The translations under genes were made by a program, and so were the position numbers. A DNA stretch of 64,000 nucleotides, from positions 1 to 64,000 of the forward strand of contig CASEOD010000044.1 of NCBI GenBank assembly GCA_949289445.1, given 5' to 3'. The notes under the pieces were generated by a model. That model searched no databases. It was not told where the DNA came from and saw nothing but the letters and a program-made list of their open reading frames with translations. This DNA is from an uncultured Eubacteriales bacterium. Lineage in GTDB: Bacteria; Bacillota; Clostridia; Peptostreptococcales; Anaerovoracaceae. Positions 25,499-33,575 of this stretch are shown in pieces; within the stretch, counting starts at the first letter, position 1, and each line of letters opens with the position of its first letter.

Positions 25499-25916
25499 AT
25501 GGACAGAATCAAGATGAAGCTGACGGTGTTTTTTGAAAATCCTTACTGGGCAGGAGTTCTTGAAAAAGAAGAGGAAGGGCGGCTTACCGCCTGCAGGGTT
25601 ATCTTTGGTCCGGAACCCTAACCCTTCTGAGGTATATGATTATTTTCACAAAAATTATGACAGCCTTCGATTCAGTCCGTCTGTTTCAATCTCTCAGAGG
25701 GATCATGCAAAGAGTCCGAAAAGGCTGCGGGCAGAGGCGAGGAGAGCCCTTAGCCGTGAAGGCACAGGAACCAAATCGCAGCAGGCCCTGCAGCTTTTGA
25801 GAGAGCAGACCAAATCCGAGCGTAAGGCGGAGAGCAAGGCACAGCGCCGGGCTGAAGAAAGACGCAGGTTTGAGTTGAAACAGAAGAAGAAAAAGCAAAA
25901 GCACAGAGGCAGGTAG
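25499..25916 (+). pseudogene. yjdF: yjdF with a +1 frame break
   Basis: From ATG 25499 (AAGGAGG 7 bases upstream) the frame reads a normal YjdF N-terminus (MKLTVFFENPYWAGVLE, then CRVIFGPEP) and stops at TAA 25619-25621 after 40 residues. The rest of YjdF continues in the +1 frame: NPSEVYDYFHKNY, LRFSPSV, then the basic tail GTGTKSQQAL and RRFELKQKKKKQKHRGR up to 25916. Skipping one base at CCC-TAA-C restores a full-length protein of about 138 residues. This could be an inactivating insertion, a sequencing error, or +1 recoding at a proline codon before a stop. YjdF is a small protein of unclear function linked to azaaromatic tolerance. Confidence 0.85.
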
Positions 25917-25977
25917 CTTCTGTGTTTTTTGTCACAGTTTCACTTTTCTGCGGAAAGGTTTTAGTAAGGAAGAAAAT

Positions 25978-26634
25978 ATGGAAAAGAAAAGGATACTAAT
26001 CTATGGAGATTCCAACACTCATGGATTTCGAATCAGTGACGGACTGCGTTATGACAGAAACCAACGGTGGACCGGTATCTGTCAGAATCTGACTTCAGAA
26101 TTTGCGGAAATTCTGGAAGAAGGACTTAACGGAAGAACAACCTGCTGTGACGAACCCGGTCTGGAGTTTCGAAACGGACTGGCCTATATCCAGCCCTGCA
26201 TCAGAACACATCTGCCTCTGGATCTGATTTGCGTGATGGTTGGCACCAATGATTTGAAAGCGGTTTTTGGGCGTTCTCCCGATGAGATTGCTGCCGGCGC
26301 TGCCGAGATCCTGAAAAGAGCCCGTCAGGTGGCGGAAAGCAAATATCCTCAAAGCAATTGTCAGTATCTGCTGATGTCACCGATAGAAGTGGGAGAAGCG
26401 CTGCTGACAGGTCCTTTCGGCTGGGAGTTTGAGGGTGAACTGACTGTTGAAAAATCGAAATCTTTTTCTCGGGCTTTTGCCGCACAGGCAAAAGAGAACA
26501 ATTTCTATTTTTTCGATGCCGCACGGTATGCGACAGCGGGAAAGGCTGACGGACTTCATCTGGATGAGATGAATCATGAAAAACTGGGCAGAGCTTTTGC
26601 CGCCTGGCTGAGAGACTGGGCGGATAAATGCTGA
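25978..26634 (+). CDS. SGNH/GDSL-family hydrolase
   Basis: A 218-residue cytosolic esterase-type hydrolase. Block I is IYGDSNTHG (catalytic Ser), block III is VMVGTNDLK (oxyanion Asn), and block V is DGLHLDEMNHEKLG (catalytic Asp and His). It resembles the TesA/arylesterase subgroup of the GDSL family. No signal peptide is present. The natural substrate is unknown; acyl ester or acetyl-xylan type substrates are typical. It stands alone between yjdF and a bidirectional terminator. Confidence 0.88.
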   Translation: MEKKRILIYGDSNTHGFRISDGLRYDRNQRWTGICQNLTSEFAEILEEGLNGRTTCCDEPGLEFRNGLAYIQPCIRTHLPLDLICVMVGTNDLKAVFGRSPDEIAAGAAEILKRARQVAESKYPQSNCQYLLMSPIEVGEALLTGPFGWEFEGELTVEKSKSFSRAFAAQAKENNFYFFDAARYATAGKADGLHLDEMNHEKLGRAFAAWLRDWADKC

Positions 26635-26654
26635 TGGGATTTCTGTTTCAGTCA

Positions 26655-26690
26655 AAAAGACTGCCTGAAAATTTTTTCAGGCAGTCTTTT
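26655..26690. terminator. Bidirectional terminator between SGNH hydrolase and ftsH
   Basis: A 17-base arm (AAAAGACTGCCTGAAAA, 26655-26671) is perfectly complementary to 26674-26690, with A- and T-tracts at both ends. Confidence 0.9.
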
Positions 26691-26702
26691 GCTGCGGAGA
26701 TT

Positions 26703-28526
26703 TTATGATTCACTTTCACTGAGGATCTTCATAAACTCTTCTCCGGTAATGGTTTCTTTTTCATACAGGTAATGGGCGAGCTGATCCAGTTTCCTGCGGT
26801 TTTCCTCAAGAATGGATAATGCCTTTTCATGCTGTTCCTTAATTATGGCCATGACCTGTCTGTCTATCTCTGTCTGAGTTTCAGAAGAGCAGACGAGCGA
26901 AGTGTCACCGCCCAGATATTGATTGTTTACAGTTTCCAAAGCAGTCATGTCAAAGCTTTGACTCATTCCATAGCGAGTGATCATTGCCCGCGCCAGTTTT
27001 GTGGCCTGTTCGATGTCATTGGAAGCGCCTGTGCTGCAGGTTCCGAAGATAATTTCTTCCGCCGCTCTGCCCCCGGTGTAAGTGGCGATTTTGTTCTCTA
27101 TTTCTTCTTTCGTCATCAGATAATGATTTCCTTCTTCAACCTGCATGGTATAGCCCAGTGCGCCGGAAGTACGGGGAATGATGGTGATTTTCTGAACGGG
27201 AGCTGAGTGAGACTGCAAGGCTGCCACCAGAGCGTGACCGGTTTCGTGATATGCGACGGTCCATTTTTCCTGTTCAGTGAGAATGGCATTTTTCTTCTGA
27301 TATCCGGCGATAACTACTTCTATACTTTCCTCAAAATCCGCCTGCGTAACTTTTTCACTGCCGTTGCGCACTGCTCTGAGAGCCGCTTCATTGACGATAT
27401 TGGCAAGTTCGGCTCCCGATGCTCCTGAGGCCATACGGGCAATTTTTTCAAAATCTGTGGATTCTTCCGTTTTAACTTTTCTGGCGTGGACTTTCAGGAT
27501 TTCTTCTCTGCCGTGAAGATCGGGAAGTTCGACGGGAACTCTTCTGTCAAACCTGCCCGGTCTTGTCAGAGCAGCATCCAGTGATTCCGGCCTGTTGGTT
27601 GCAGCCAGTATGATAACGCCGGTATTTTCTTCAAATCCGTCCATTTCGGTAAGAAGCTGGTTCAGAGTCTGTTCGCGCTCGTCATTTCCGCCAATGTGTC
27701 CGTCACGTTTCTTGCCGATGGCATCTATTTCATCGATAAAGATAATGCAGGGAGCTTTATCTTTGGCCTGTCTGAAAAGATCCCGGACCTTGGAAGCGCC
27801 CATACCTACAAACATTTCCACAAATTCTGAACCGGAGATGGAAAAGAAAGGAACGTTAGCCTCACCGGCCACAGCCTTTGCAAGCAGAGTTTTTCCGGTT
27901 CCGGGTGGACCTACCAGCAGAATACCTTTTGGCATGGCAGCGCCTATCTGCTCATATTTCCCCGGATCGTGAAGGTAGTCTACAATTTCAGAAAGGCTTT
28001 CCTTTGCCTCATCCTCTCCGGCAACATCAGAAAAACTGATGCCGTCTGAAGACTTGATATACACTTTTGCGCTGGATTTTCCCATTCCAAACATCATGGC
28101 GCTGCTTCCGCCGCCTGCTTTGTCACGCAGTTTTTTGGACATGAACTGTCCTATGGAAACGATAATGACCAGGGGCAGTATCCAGCTGAGAAGAATACTG
28201 AGAAGAGGAGACATTTCTTCATAAATTTTGCTGGAGAACTTGGCTCCCGATTCGTATAGCCGCTGTGTCATATCCGGGTCATTCATCAGCCCCGTCTTAT
28301 AAATTTTTGTGCCGTCTTTATTGGTAAACAGGATCTGATTATCTGTGATTTCCACCTGACCGATTTTTTTGCTTTCCGTCATTTTGATGAAAGAACCGTA
28401 ATCCACCTCTGTGATTTGACGCTGAGCCAGATAAGGCATTGCTATAGCATTGAACAGAATCAGTACCAGCAGGACAATTCCATAATAATACAGTAAAGGT
28501 TTTTTTGGTGTCTTTACTTCGTTCAT
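26703..28526 (-). CDS. ftsH: ATP-dependent zinc metalloprotease FtsH
   Basis: A 607-residue membrane-anchored AAA+ protease that degrades misfolded and regulatory membrane proteins. Two N-terminal helices (about 12-32 and 107-127) flank a periplasm-facing domain. Walker A is GPPGTGKT (206-213), Walker B is [12 protein letters not shown], the SRH region is [20 protein letters not shown], and the zinc site is HETGH (427-431) with a later Asp ligand in the [10 protein letters not shown] region. It is full length. CGGAGG precedes the ATG at 28526. It is not in the usual tilS-hpt-ftsH context, so it may be one of several copies in this genome. Confidence 0.95.
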   Translation of the reverse strand: MNEVKTPKKPLLYYYGIVLLVLILFNAIAMPYLAQRQITEVDYGSFIKMTESKKIGQVEITDNQILFTNKDGTKIYKTGLMNDPDMTQRLYESGAKFSSKIYEEMSPLLSILLSWILPLVIIVSIGQFMSKKLRDKAGGGSSAMMFGMGKSSAKVYIKSSDGISFSDVAGEDEAKESLSEIVDYLHDPGKYEQIGAAMPKGILLVGPPGTGKTLLAKAVAGEANVPFFSISGSEFVEMFVGMGASKVRDLFRQAKDKAPCIIFIDEIDAIGKKRDGHIGGNDEREQTLNQLLTEMDGFEENTGVIILAATNRPESLDAALTRPGRFDRRVPVELPDLHGREEILKVHARKVKTEESTDFEKIARMASGASGAELANIVNEAALRAVRNGSEKVTQADFEESIEVVIAGYQKKNAILTEQEKWTVAYHETGHALVAALQSHSAPVQKITIIPRTSGALGYTMQVEEGNHYLMTKEEIENKIATYTGGRAAEEIIFGTCSTGASNDIEQATKLARAMITRYGMSQSFDMTALETVNNQYLGGDTSLVCSSETQTEIDRQVMAIIKEQHEKALSILEENRRKLDQLAHYLYEKETITGEEFMKILSESES

Positions 28527-28734
28527 AAGTTACCTCCGTTTCATTTCTATAACTATATAACATACAAGCGGGAGGTCTTCCATTGTTAATCTGGTGCCAA
28601 TGTCCTTACAGATTGCTCGAAATGTAAGAAATTATGACACTTCCGCCTTTGTGTAAAGACAGAAGACAGAAACTGATTATGGATTTTCCTGTTTTGCAGT
28701 AGTATTCTGAAAAGCACAAAAGGGAGGGCTGAAT

Positions 28735-29484
28735 ATGGTGTATACTCAGTCACAGTGGCTGTTATTCTTTTTTTTATACTGTTTTTTAGGCTGGCTGTGG
28801 GAATCATGCTATGTATCTGTAAAGAAAGGCGAGTGGATTAACAGAGGATTTCTGAGAGGACCGATTGTGCCTATCTATGGATTCGGAGCAGTAATCGTAC
28901 TCTGGCTGACTCTGCCTGTATCTTCAAATCTGTTTCTTGTTTTTCTGCTGGGAATGCTGGGCGCCACGGCACTGGAGTATCTTACGGGAGCGGCAATGGA
29001 AAGGCAGCTTCACGTCAGATACTGGGATTACAGCAGTCACAGATTTAATCTGAAGGGTTATATCTGTCCGGAATGCTCACTGGCATGGGGACTCTTTTCT
29101 GTTTTTCTTGTCAAAGTGCTGCATCCGTTTGTGGAGCAACTGGTGCTGCAGATTCCGGAAGTCTGGGCTGATCTGCTTTCTCTGCTGTGTGTGATAGTTT
29201 TTGCGGCAGATGCAACCAGAGCTTTTCAGTCTGCTTTGGATTTAAAAGTTTTGCTGGAGGGCATTGAGGAATTTCAGAATCTGAAAGAGCAGATTCACAG
29301 AATAGAAATCGAACTGGAGCATCGAAGAGACAGGCGATATGAAAAGATACTGCAGATACTCAGGCGAAACCCAAGTGCCGTTTCCGTAAGGTTCCGGGAG
29401 AGCTTTGAGGAATTGAGACAGATGGCCGTACAGAGAAAGAAGATCAGGATAAAGGGAGGAGACAGCAGGCTGAAGAAAGAGTAG
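28735..29484 (+). CDS. CmpB-type putative ABC transporter permease (PF06541)
   Basis: A 249-residue membrane protein. Residues 1-150 have four or five helices with the family pattern FFLYCFLGWLWESCYVSVKK, NRGFLRGPIVPIYGFGA and EYLTGAAMERQLHVRYWDYS, then GYICPECSLAWGLF. The C-terminal 100 residues are a charged coiled-coil-like region (EFQNLKEQIHRIEIELEHRR). The family is named a type IV ABC permease, yet it usually has no ATPase neighbour and its function is unproven; none is encoded here. An AGGGAGG site lies 7 bases before the ATG. Confidence 0.8.
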   Translation: MVYTQSQWLLFFFLYCFLGWLWESCYVSVKKGEWINRGFLRGPIVPIYGFGAVIVLWLTLPVSSNLFLVFLLGMLGATALEYLTGAAMERQLHVRYWDYSSHRFNLKGYICPECSLAWGLFSVFLVKVLHPFVEQLVLQIPEVWADLLSLLCVIVFAADATRAFQSALDLKVLLEGIEEFQNLKEQIHRIEIELEHRRDRRYEKILQILRRNPSAVSVRFRESFEELRQMAVQRKKIRIKGGDSRLKKE

Positions 29485-29495
29485 AAGAAGGCACA

Positions 29496-30026
29496 TTATT
29501 CTGTCAGCATATTGCCCTGAACCAGACGACAGAGCTGGTCTGCCAGCAGATCAACATCGACATCCTTCTTCCTGCAGTATTCGTAGAGTACGCCGAAAAG
29601 GGCATAGGCATGGAAGGTCAGTGTGATGTCCATGTCTGCGTATTTGATTTGAGAAAAAAGTTCTTTTTCCGCAGCCTGCTTCTGAAGGCAGGAACGAGCC
29701 GCAGAGAGAAGAATTCTTTCTGCCTGTTCTCTGTTCTGCGAATTCATCAGATTCTGGAAAAATCTTTTGTTTTCAATAAAAGCAGAGATAATGATCCGCA
29801 GACCTTCCCGCAGGTCAGAAGTGGTTTCGGTTTTCTGAAGCAGACAGGCTTCTTTTTTTTCCAATGCATAGCTGAGAAGATCAAAGATGTCCGTAAAGTG
29901 GTAGTAGAAAGTCTGCCTTGTGATGCCGCAGACCTCCACCACGTCTTTGACGGAAATTCTGTCAATGGGTTTTGATTCCAGAAGATCAAGAAATACTGAC
30001 GCAATGTTTTCCTTTGTATGATTCAT
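29496..30026 (-). CDS. TetR-family transcriptional regulator
   Basis: A 176-residue repressor-type protein. The TetR helix-turn-helix is ISVKDVVEVCGITRQTFYYHF (residues about 24-44), followed by the typical FDLLSYALEKKE helix and a helical ligand-binding domain that includes FIENKRFFQNLMNSQNR. It resembles the DhaS-like branch (TetR_C with short ligand domain). It starts 3 bp after the LOG gene stop, with AAAGGAG overlapping that gene end, so it is the second gene of that operon. Ligand and targets are unknown. Confidence 0.88.
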   Translation of the reverse strand: MNHTKENIASVFLDLLESKPIDRISVKDVVEVCGITRQTFYYHFTDIFDLLSYALEKKEACLLQKTETTSDLREGLRIIISAFIENKRFFQNLMNSQNREQAERILLSAARSCLQKQAAEKELFSQIKYADMDITLTFHAYALFGVLYEYCRKKDVDVDLLADQLCRLVQGNMLTE

Positions 30027-30029
30027 CGT

Positions 30030-30584
30030 TTATTCTCCTTTGCTGCCTGCTCTGGAGGAAAGATAGTCAAGCAGGTCTTCAGGTTCCTCGAATATCCCCA
30101 GCAGGGAAAGACATTCTTCAGAAAGAAATCCTTCTGATACTGTATGACGAAGGAGGGAGATCAGACTGTCATAGTATCCGCCGATATTGTAAAGGGCAAC
30201 AGGCTTTTGATGGCGGCCCAGCTGCAGAAGAGTATAGATTTCAAAAAACTCTTCCAGAGTGCCGATGCCGCCCGGTGTGACGATAAATCCGTCGGAAAGC
30301 TCCTCCATGAGCTGTTTCCTTTGTCGCATGGTATCGGTGAAAATCAGTTCGGTGCACTCGTCTGAAAGAACTCCCTGTTTATTGAAAAAATGGGGAGCAA
30401 TTCCGATAATTTCTCCGCCTTCAAGGCTTACAGCCCGGCAGGCAGCACCCATCATGCCGGTAGCGCCTCCTCCGAAGACCATGCCGATTCCCCGACGTGC
30501 CATTTCCCTTCCGAGTTCGGCTGTTTTTTCATAGTAATAAGGCGCAGCTTTATCGCTGCTGGCTCCAAACAGACAAAATTTCAT
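30030..30584 (-). CDS. LOG family (TIGR00730) Rossmann-fold protein
   Basis: 184 residues from ATG 30584, matching the family start MKFCLFGASS. The LOG nucleotide-binding motifs are intact: FGGGATGMMGA and TPGGIGTLEEFFE. Family members are phosphoribohydrolases that release free bases (cytokinins in plants) from nucleoside 5'-monophosphates. Longer in-frame starts at TTG exist; a GAAGGAG near 30628 and a GC-rich hairpin precede the ATG, so the exact start is not certain. It is co-transcribed with the TetR gene. Confidence 0.85.
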   Translation of the reverse strand: MKFCLFGASSDKAAPYYYEKTAELGREMARRGIGMVFGGGATGMMGAACRAVSLEGGEIIGIAPHFFNKQGVLSDECTELIFTDTMRQRKQLMEELSDGFIVTPGGIGTLEEFFEIYTLLQLGRHQKPVALYNIGGYYDSLISLLRHTVSEGFLSEECLSLLGIFEEPEDLLDYLSSRAGSKGE

Positions 30585-30868
30585 AGTATTTTCCCGCTGC
30601 CGGCCGCTACTGCGGCAGGAACAAATCTCCTTCAATGTTTTTTCTGTTCTTTTTCTGTGAGAAAATATCTACACAGACTCCATGAGAACTTCACAGATTT
30701 ATTCTATCATAATCACAGATGGAAAAGCAAATTCTCTTTGATGGGAAACTTACAAAAATGTAAGGGTATTGTAAGGGCTGAACATGGAAAGACTAAGAGA
30801 ATCTGCTATAATAAAACTGCAAAAGGCAAGGGAGCTGCGCAGTGTGATTATGAAAAACAGAATGGGAG

Positions 30869-31102
30869 ATGAGAGTTTTGAAGGGGAATTGCAAAGTGGC
30901 CTGCGGCGCGCTGGCTGTAACTTTAATCAGCGGAATACTGGCATTGGGATATCTGATTGCCGCAGGAGTAAGGGAAACAGAGGCTGAAACCTTTGCGGGA
31001 ACGCAGATTTCGTCAGCAGCAGTGCCTCTGCTGATTCTGGCAGGAACCATGATTGTTTCCACCCTCGTCATGGTTTTCGCCTTGCCGAAGAAACACCGGT
31101 GA
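30869..31102 (+). CDS. Small two-helix membrane protein
   Basis: 77 residues. Two hydrophobic helices (about 12-32 and 50-70) are separated by a short loop (GVRETEAETFAGTQ), with a basic C-terminus (PKKHR). It resembles no family I know. The GGGAG immediately before ATG 30869 would be better spaced for TTG 30878, so the true start may be three codons later. It is isolated and ends before a convincing terminator, which supports its being expressed. Confidence 0.5.
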   Translation: MRVLKGNCKVACGALAVTLISGILALGYLIAAGVRETEAETFAGTQISSAAVPLLILAGTMIVSTLVMVFALPKKHR

Positions 31103-31132
31103 TGATGCCGGAACAGACGAACACATCAAAAG

Positions 31133-31182
31133 AACTGCTTATTTTCAGATAAAACTTCCTCTGAGATAAGCAGTTTTGTGTT
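31133..31182. terminator. Terminator between the small membrane protein and XRE gene
   Basis: AACTGCTTAT (31133-31142) pairs with ATAAGCAGTT (31166-31175), followed by TTGTGTTT. Convergent genes on both sides. Confidence 0.7.
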
Positions 31183-31207
31183 TACGCAATATTTGAAATG
31201 CCGACAG

Positions 31208-31579
31208 TTATCGGCGGTTTTCCTGCTCCTTTATCAGCAGTTCGGAGGCTTTTTCAAACAGACAGCCCTGTGAAAAAGGAGAAAGCCTGTGATATAGATC
31301 CACAAATTCGATAATCTGGCGGCTGTTGGCATTGGCCAGAGTGATTTCTCTGATAAATTTCCGGGTATTTGTTTCGAAAAGTGTATCGATATTGATGTGA
31401 TAGATCTCTGCCAGCTTGACCAGCAGATCCACCCGCGGAACTTTGTTGCCCAGTTCCATGGCTGTATATGTGCTTCTGCCGATATTCATAAGCTCTGCCA
31501 GTTTCCATTGTGTATAACCGTAATACTGTCTCAGATATTTCAGGTTGCCTGCTATACACTGCTGCGGTGTTTTTTTCAT
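31208..31579 (-). CDS. XRE-family transcriptional regulator
   Basis: 123 residues from ATG 31579 (AGGAGG 10 bases upstream). The open frame extends further but without a ribosome binding site. The helix-turn-helix (LKYLRQYYGYTQWKLAELMN, then GRSTYTAMELGNK) lies at residues about 15-70. A helical C-terminal part (IIEFVDLYHRLSPFSQGCLF) may bind a ligand or mediate dimerisation. It is divergent from a second XRE gene that overlaps a sigma factor gene, so one regulator may control the other through the shared spacer. Confidence 0.85.
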   Translation of the reverse strand: MKKTPQQCIAGNLKYLRQYYGYTQWKLAELMNIGRSTYTAMELGNKVPRVDLLVKLAEIYHINIDTLFETNTRKFIREITLANANSRQIIEFVDLYHRLSPFSQGCLFEKASELLIKEQENRR

Positions 31580-31810
31580 GTTGCATAGACCTCCTATTTT
31601 TGGATTTCGTGATGAACCTATTCCTTCATTAAGTATAGAGTGTTTTTTATCGCAAAAAGTTTCAAATTTCGACATTTTTTGCAAAAAAATTTTGATTCCC
31701 TTACTGGTTATAGTAAATTCTCCCGAAGGGTTGTTTATTAAATTGCAAAGTGCCCATAAACTATAACAATGAAGGCCGGACTAAGTAATATAGGGAGAAC
31801 ATTTCGAAGC

Positions 31811-32194
31811 ATGATGAAGCACATTCACGAACTAAAGCAGTTAAACTACATTGAAATGGGAAGACGAATCCGAAGTCAGAGGGAACTGAGCAAACTGACA
31901 AGAGAGGAACTTGCAGGGTATCTCGATCTCTCGCCAAAGTTTATCGCAGATCTGGAATATGGAGAAAAAGGGGTATCCATCAGAAATCTTTATCTTCTGA
32001 CACAGGCACTTGACGTATCTGCGGATTATCTTCTTGCCGGCGGCAGAGGACCGTCGGATGATGAAGGAGAACGGCAACTCCTGAAGGAGAAACTGCTGGC
32101 ATCTCTGGATCGCTGCAATCTGACACAGCTTCAGTATCTGGAGCAGATTGTAAAATACTATATCAAGGCAGTTCTTTCCGATGAATCCAACTAA
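31811..32194 (+). CDS. XRE-family regulator coupled to a sigma factor gene
   Basis: 127 residues from ATG 31811; an upstream in-frame ATG at 31769 is possible, but a -10-like TATAAC ends three bases before it. The helix-turn-helix covers MGRRIRSQRELSKLTREELA, then LSPKFIADLEYGEKGVS, ending LTQALDVSADYLLAGG. The C-terminal helices (QLQYLEQIVKYYIKAVL) resemble those of clostridial XRE regulators. Its 3' end overlaps the sigma-70-like gene by 14 bp, implying translational coupling. It could act as the partner or regulator of that sigma factor; this is inference. Confidence 0.82.
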   Translation: MMKHIHELKQLNYIEMGRRIRSQRELSKLTREELAGYLDLSPKFIADLEYGEKGVSIRNLYLLTQALDVSADYLLAGGRGPSDDEGERQLLKEKLLASLDRCNLTQLQYLEQIVKYYIKAVLSDESN

Positions 32195-32717
32195 ACCGCC
32201 GGAAGAGCTCGAATCTCTTCTCTGCAGCAAGCTTGGTCTGATGAAACAGCTCGCAGTCTACTTTGAGATTCCCGAATCAGTCCGTGAAGATTTTGTACAG
32301 GAAGTTTTTATCGCGGCATATAACGGCCTTCACCAACTTCGGGAGCCTGAAAAAATCAATGCCTGGCTATATAAGATAGCTTATCGGAAGATGATCTCCT
32401 GTGGCATACAGAGGAGAAAAATCGAAGAGTTGGAAATCAATCATTCCGACTGTGTTTCCGAAGAATGGGAACCGTTTGAGAGCAGCAGCTATAAACTGTG
32501 GTGTGTCATGGAACACGGTGTTGACAGGGATACCATCAAGTCAATAGTAAACAGTTTTGAATCTCCGGTTCCGGACATTATCTGGCTGCGTTTTGATCAG
32601 GGGTTTTCGCTGGTAGAAATTGCAGAAATGCTTCAGCTTAACTACAATACCGTAAAAACCCTGGAAACAAGAGCTTTTGCAAAGATAAAAAAGCTTTTGG
32701 AACGGGAAACGGATTAG
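32181..32717 (+). CDS. Sigma-70 family (ECF-like) RNA polymerase sigma factor
   Basis: 178 residues. Region 2 is recognisable as VREDFVQEVFIAAYNGL then EKINAWLYKIAYRKM (residues about 34-75), and region 4 as LRFDQGFSLVEIAEMLQLN, then NTVKTLETRAFAKIKKLL (about 135-173). The linker is acidic. No anti-sigma membrane protein follows; instead an overlapping XRE gene precedes it. Targets are unknown. It ends at a strong terminator immediately upstream of a two-component system promoter. Confidence 0.85.
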   Translation: MNPTKPPEELESLLCSKLGLMKQLAVYFEIPESVREDFVQEVFIAAYNGLHQLREPEKINAWLYKIAYRKMISCGIQRRKIEELEINHSDCVSEEWEPFESSSYKLWCVMEHGVDRDTIKSIVNSFESPVPDIIWLRFDQGFSLVEIAEMLQLNYNTVKTLETRAFAKIKKLLERETD

Positions 32718-32773
32718 CCTTCCGGTTTGAGATGTCAGCGGGCATCACATCAGCCGGAGGGCTGATTTTTTTT
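32716..32773 (+). terminator. Terminator of the XRE-sigma operon
   Basis: AGCCTTCCGG pairs with CCGGAGGGCT (one T-G pair), with a possible inner GATGT/ACATC stem, followed by TGATTTTTTTT. Confidence 0.8.
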
Positions 32774-32800
32774 GACAATTGGAAAAAGCCTTGTTACACT
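32772..32800 (+). promoter_or_regulatory. Promoter of the two-component system
   Basis: Perfect TTGACA (32772-32777), overlapping the T-run of the preceding terminator, a 17-base spacer and TACACT (32795-32800). Confidence 0.65.
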
Positions 32801-32888
32801 GAATTAAGAATATCGTAAGAATTCACCCCACCGCTTTGTAATATTTAAGTGTTAGGATAAAAAAGAAGAACGAAAGGAGACACAGGTG

Positions 32889-33575
32889 ATGAATATACTT
32901 GTTTGTGATGACGACAGAGAAATTGCGGGAGCCATTGAGATTTATCTGAGAAATGAAGGATATTCGGTTCTCAAGGCTTTTGACGGAATAGAGGCTCTGA
33001 ATATTGTCAGGACTCATCAGCTGCACCTGATCATCATGGATGTGATGATGCCTAAGATGGATGGAATGCAGGCGACGATGAGGATTCGGGAAGAAAAGAA
33101 TATTCCCATCATCATGCTTTCGGCAAAATCAGAGGACTATGATAAAATTACCGGATTAAATGTCGGCGCAGACGATTATATGACAAAACCTTTCAATCCT
33201 TTGGAACTGATTGCCCGGGTGAAATCCCAGCTCAGAAGATATGTGGATCTGGGAAGTATGGAAAAGAGACGCGGGGTTTACAAAACAGGGGGACTTGAGA
33301 TCGATGATGAAGAGAAGACGGTGCGGGTTGACGGGGAGCCCGTCACCGTGACTCCGACTGAATTTGGGATTCTGAAACTCTTGACGGAAAATGCGGGAAA
33401 GGTGTTTTCCATGGAGCAGATCTATGAGAATGTGTGGAAAGAACCGGCATACAATCCGGAGAATACGGTTGCCGTACACATCAGAAGGATCAGAGAAAAG
33501 ATTGAGATCAATCCCAAAAGTCCAAAATATTTGAAGGTGGTGTGGGGAATTGGATACAAAATTGAGAAGTTATAG
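32889..33575 (+). CDS. OmpR/PhoB-family response regulator
   Basis: 228 residues. The receiver domain has the acidic pair near residues 7-9 (VCDDDREI), phosphoacceptor Asp51 (IIMDVMMPKMDG), Thr/Ser position IIMLSAKS and switch Lys in DDYMTKPFNP. The C-terminal winged helix (TPTEFGILKLLTENAGKVFS, then VAVHIRRIREKIE) binds DNA. AAAGGAG precedes ATG 32889; an in-frame GTG three bases earlier is also possible. It overlaps its sensor kinase gene by 26 bp. Resembles VanR-type systems of Clostridia; the signal is unknown. Confidence 0.92.
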   Translation: MNILVCDDDREIAGAIEIYLRNEGYSVLKAFDGIEALNIVRTHQLHLIIMDVMMPKMDGMQATMRIREEKNIPIIMLSAKSEDYDKITGLNVGADDYMTKPFNPLELIARVKSQLRRYVDLGSMEKRRGVYKTGGLEIDDEEKTVRVDGEPVTVTPTEFGILKLLTENAGKVFSMEQIYENVWKEPAYNPENTVAVHIRRIREKIEINPKSPKYLKVVWGIGYKIEKL

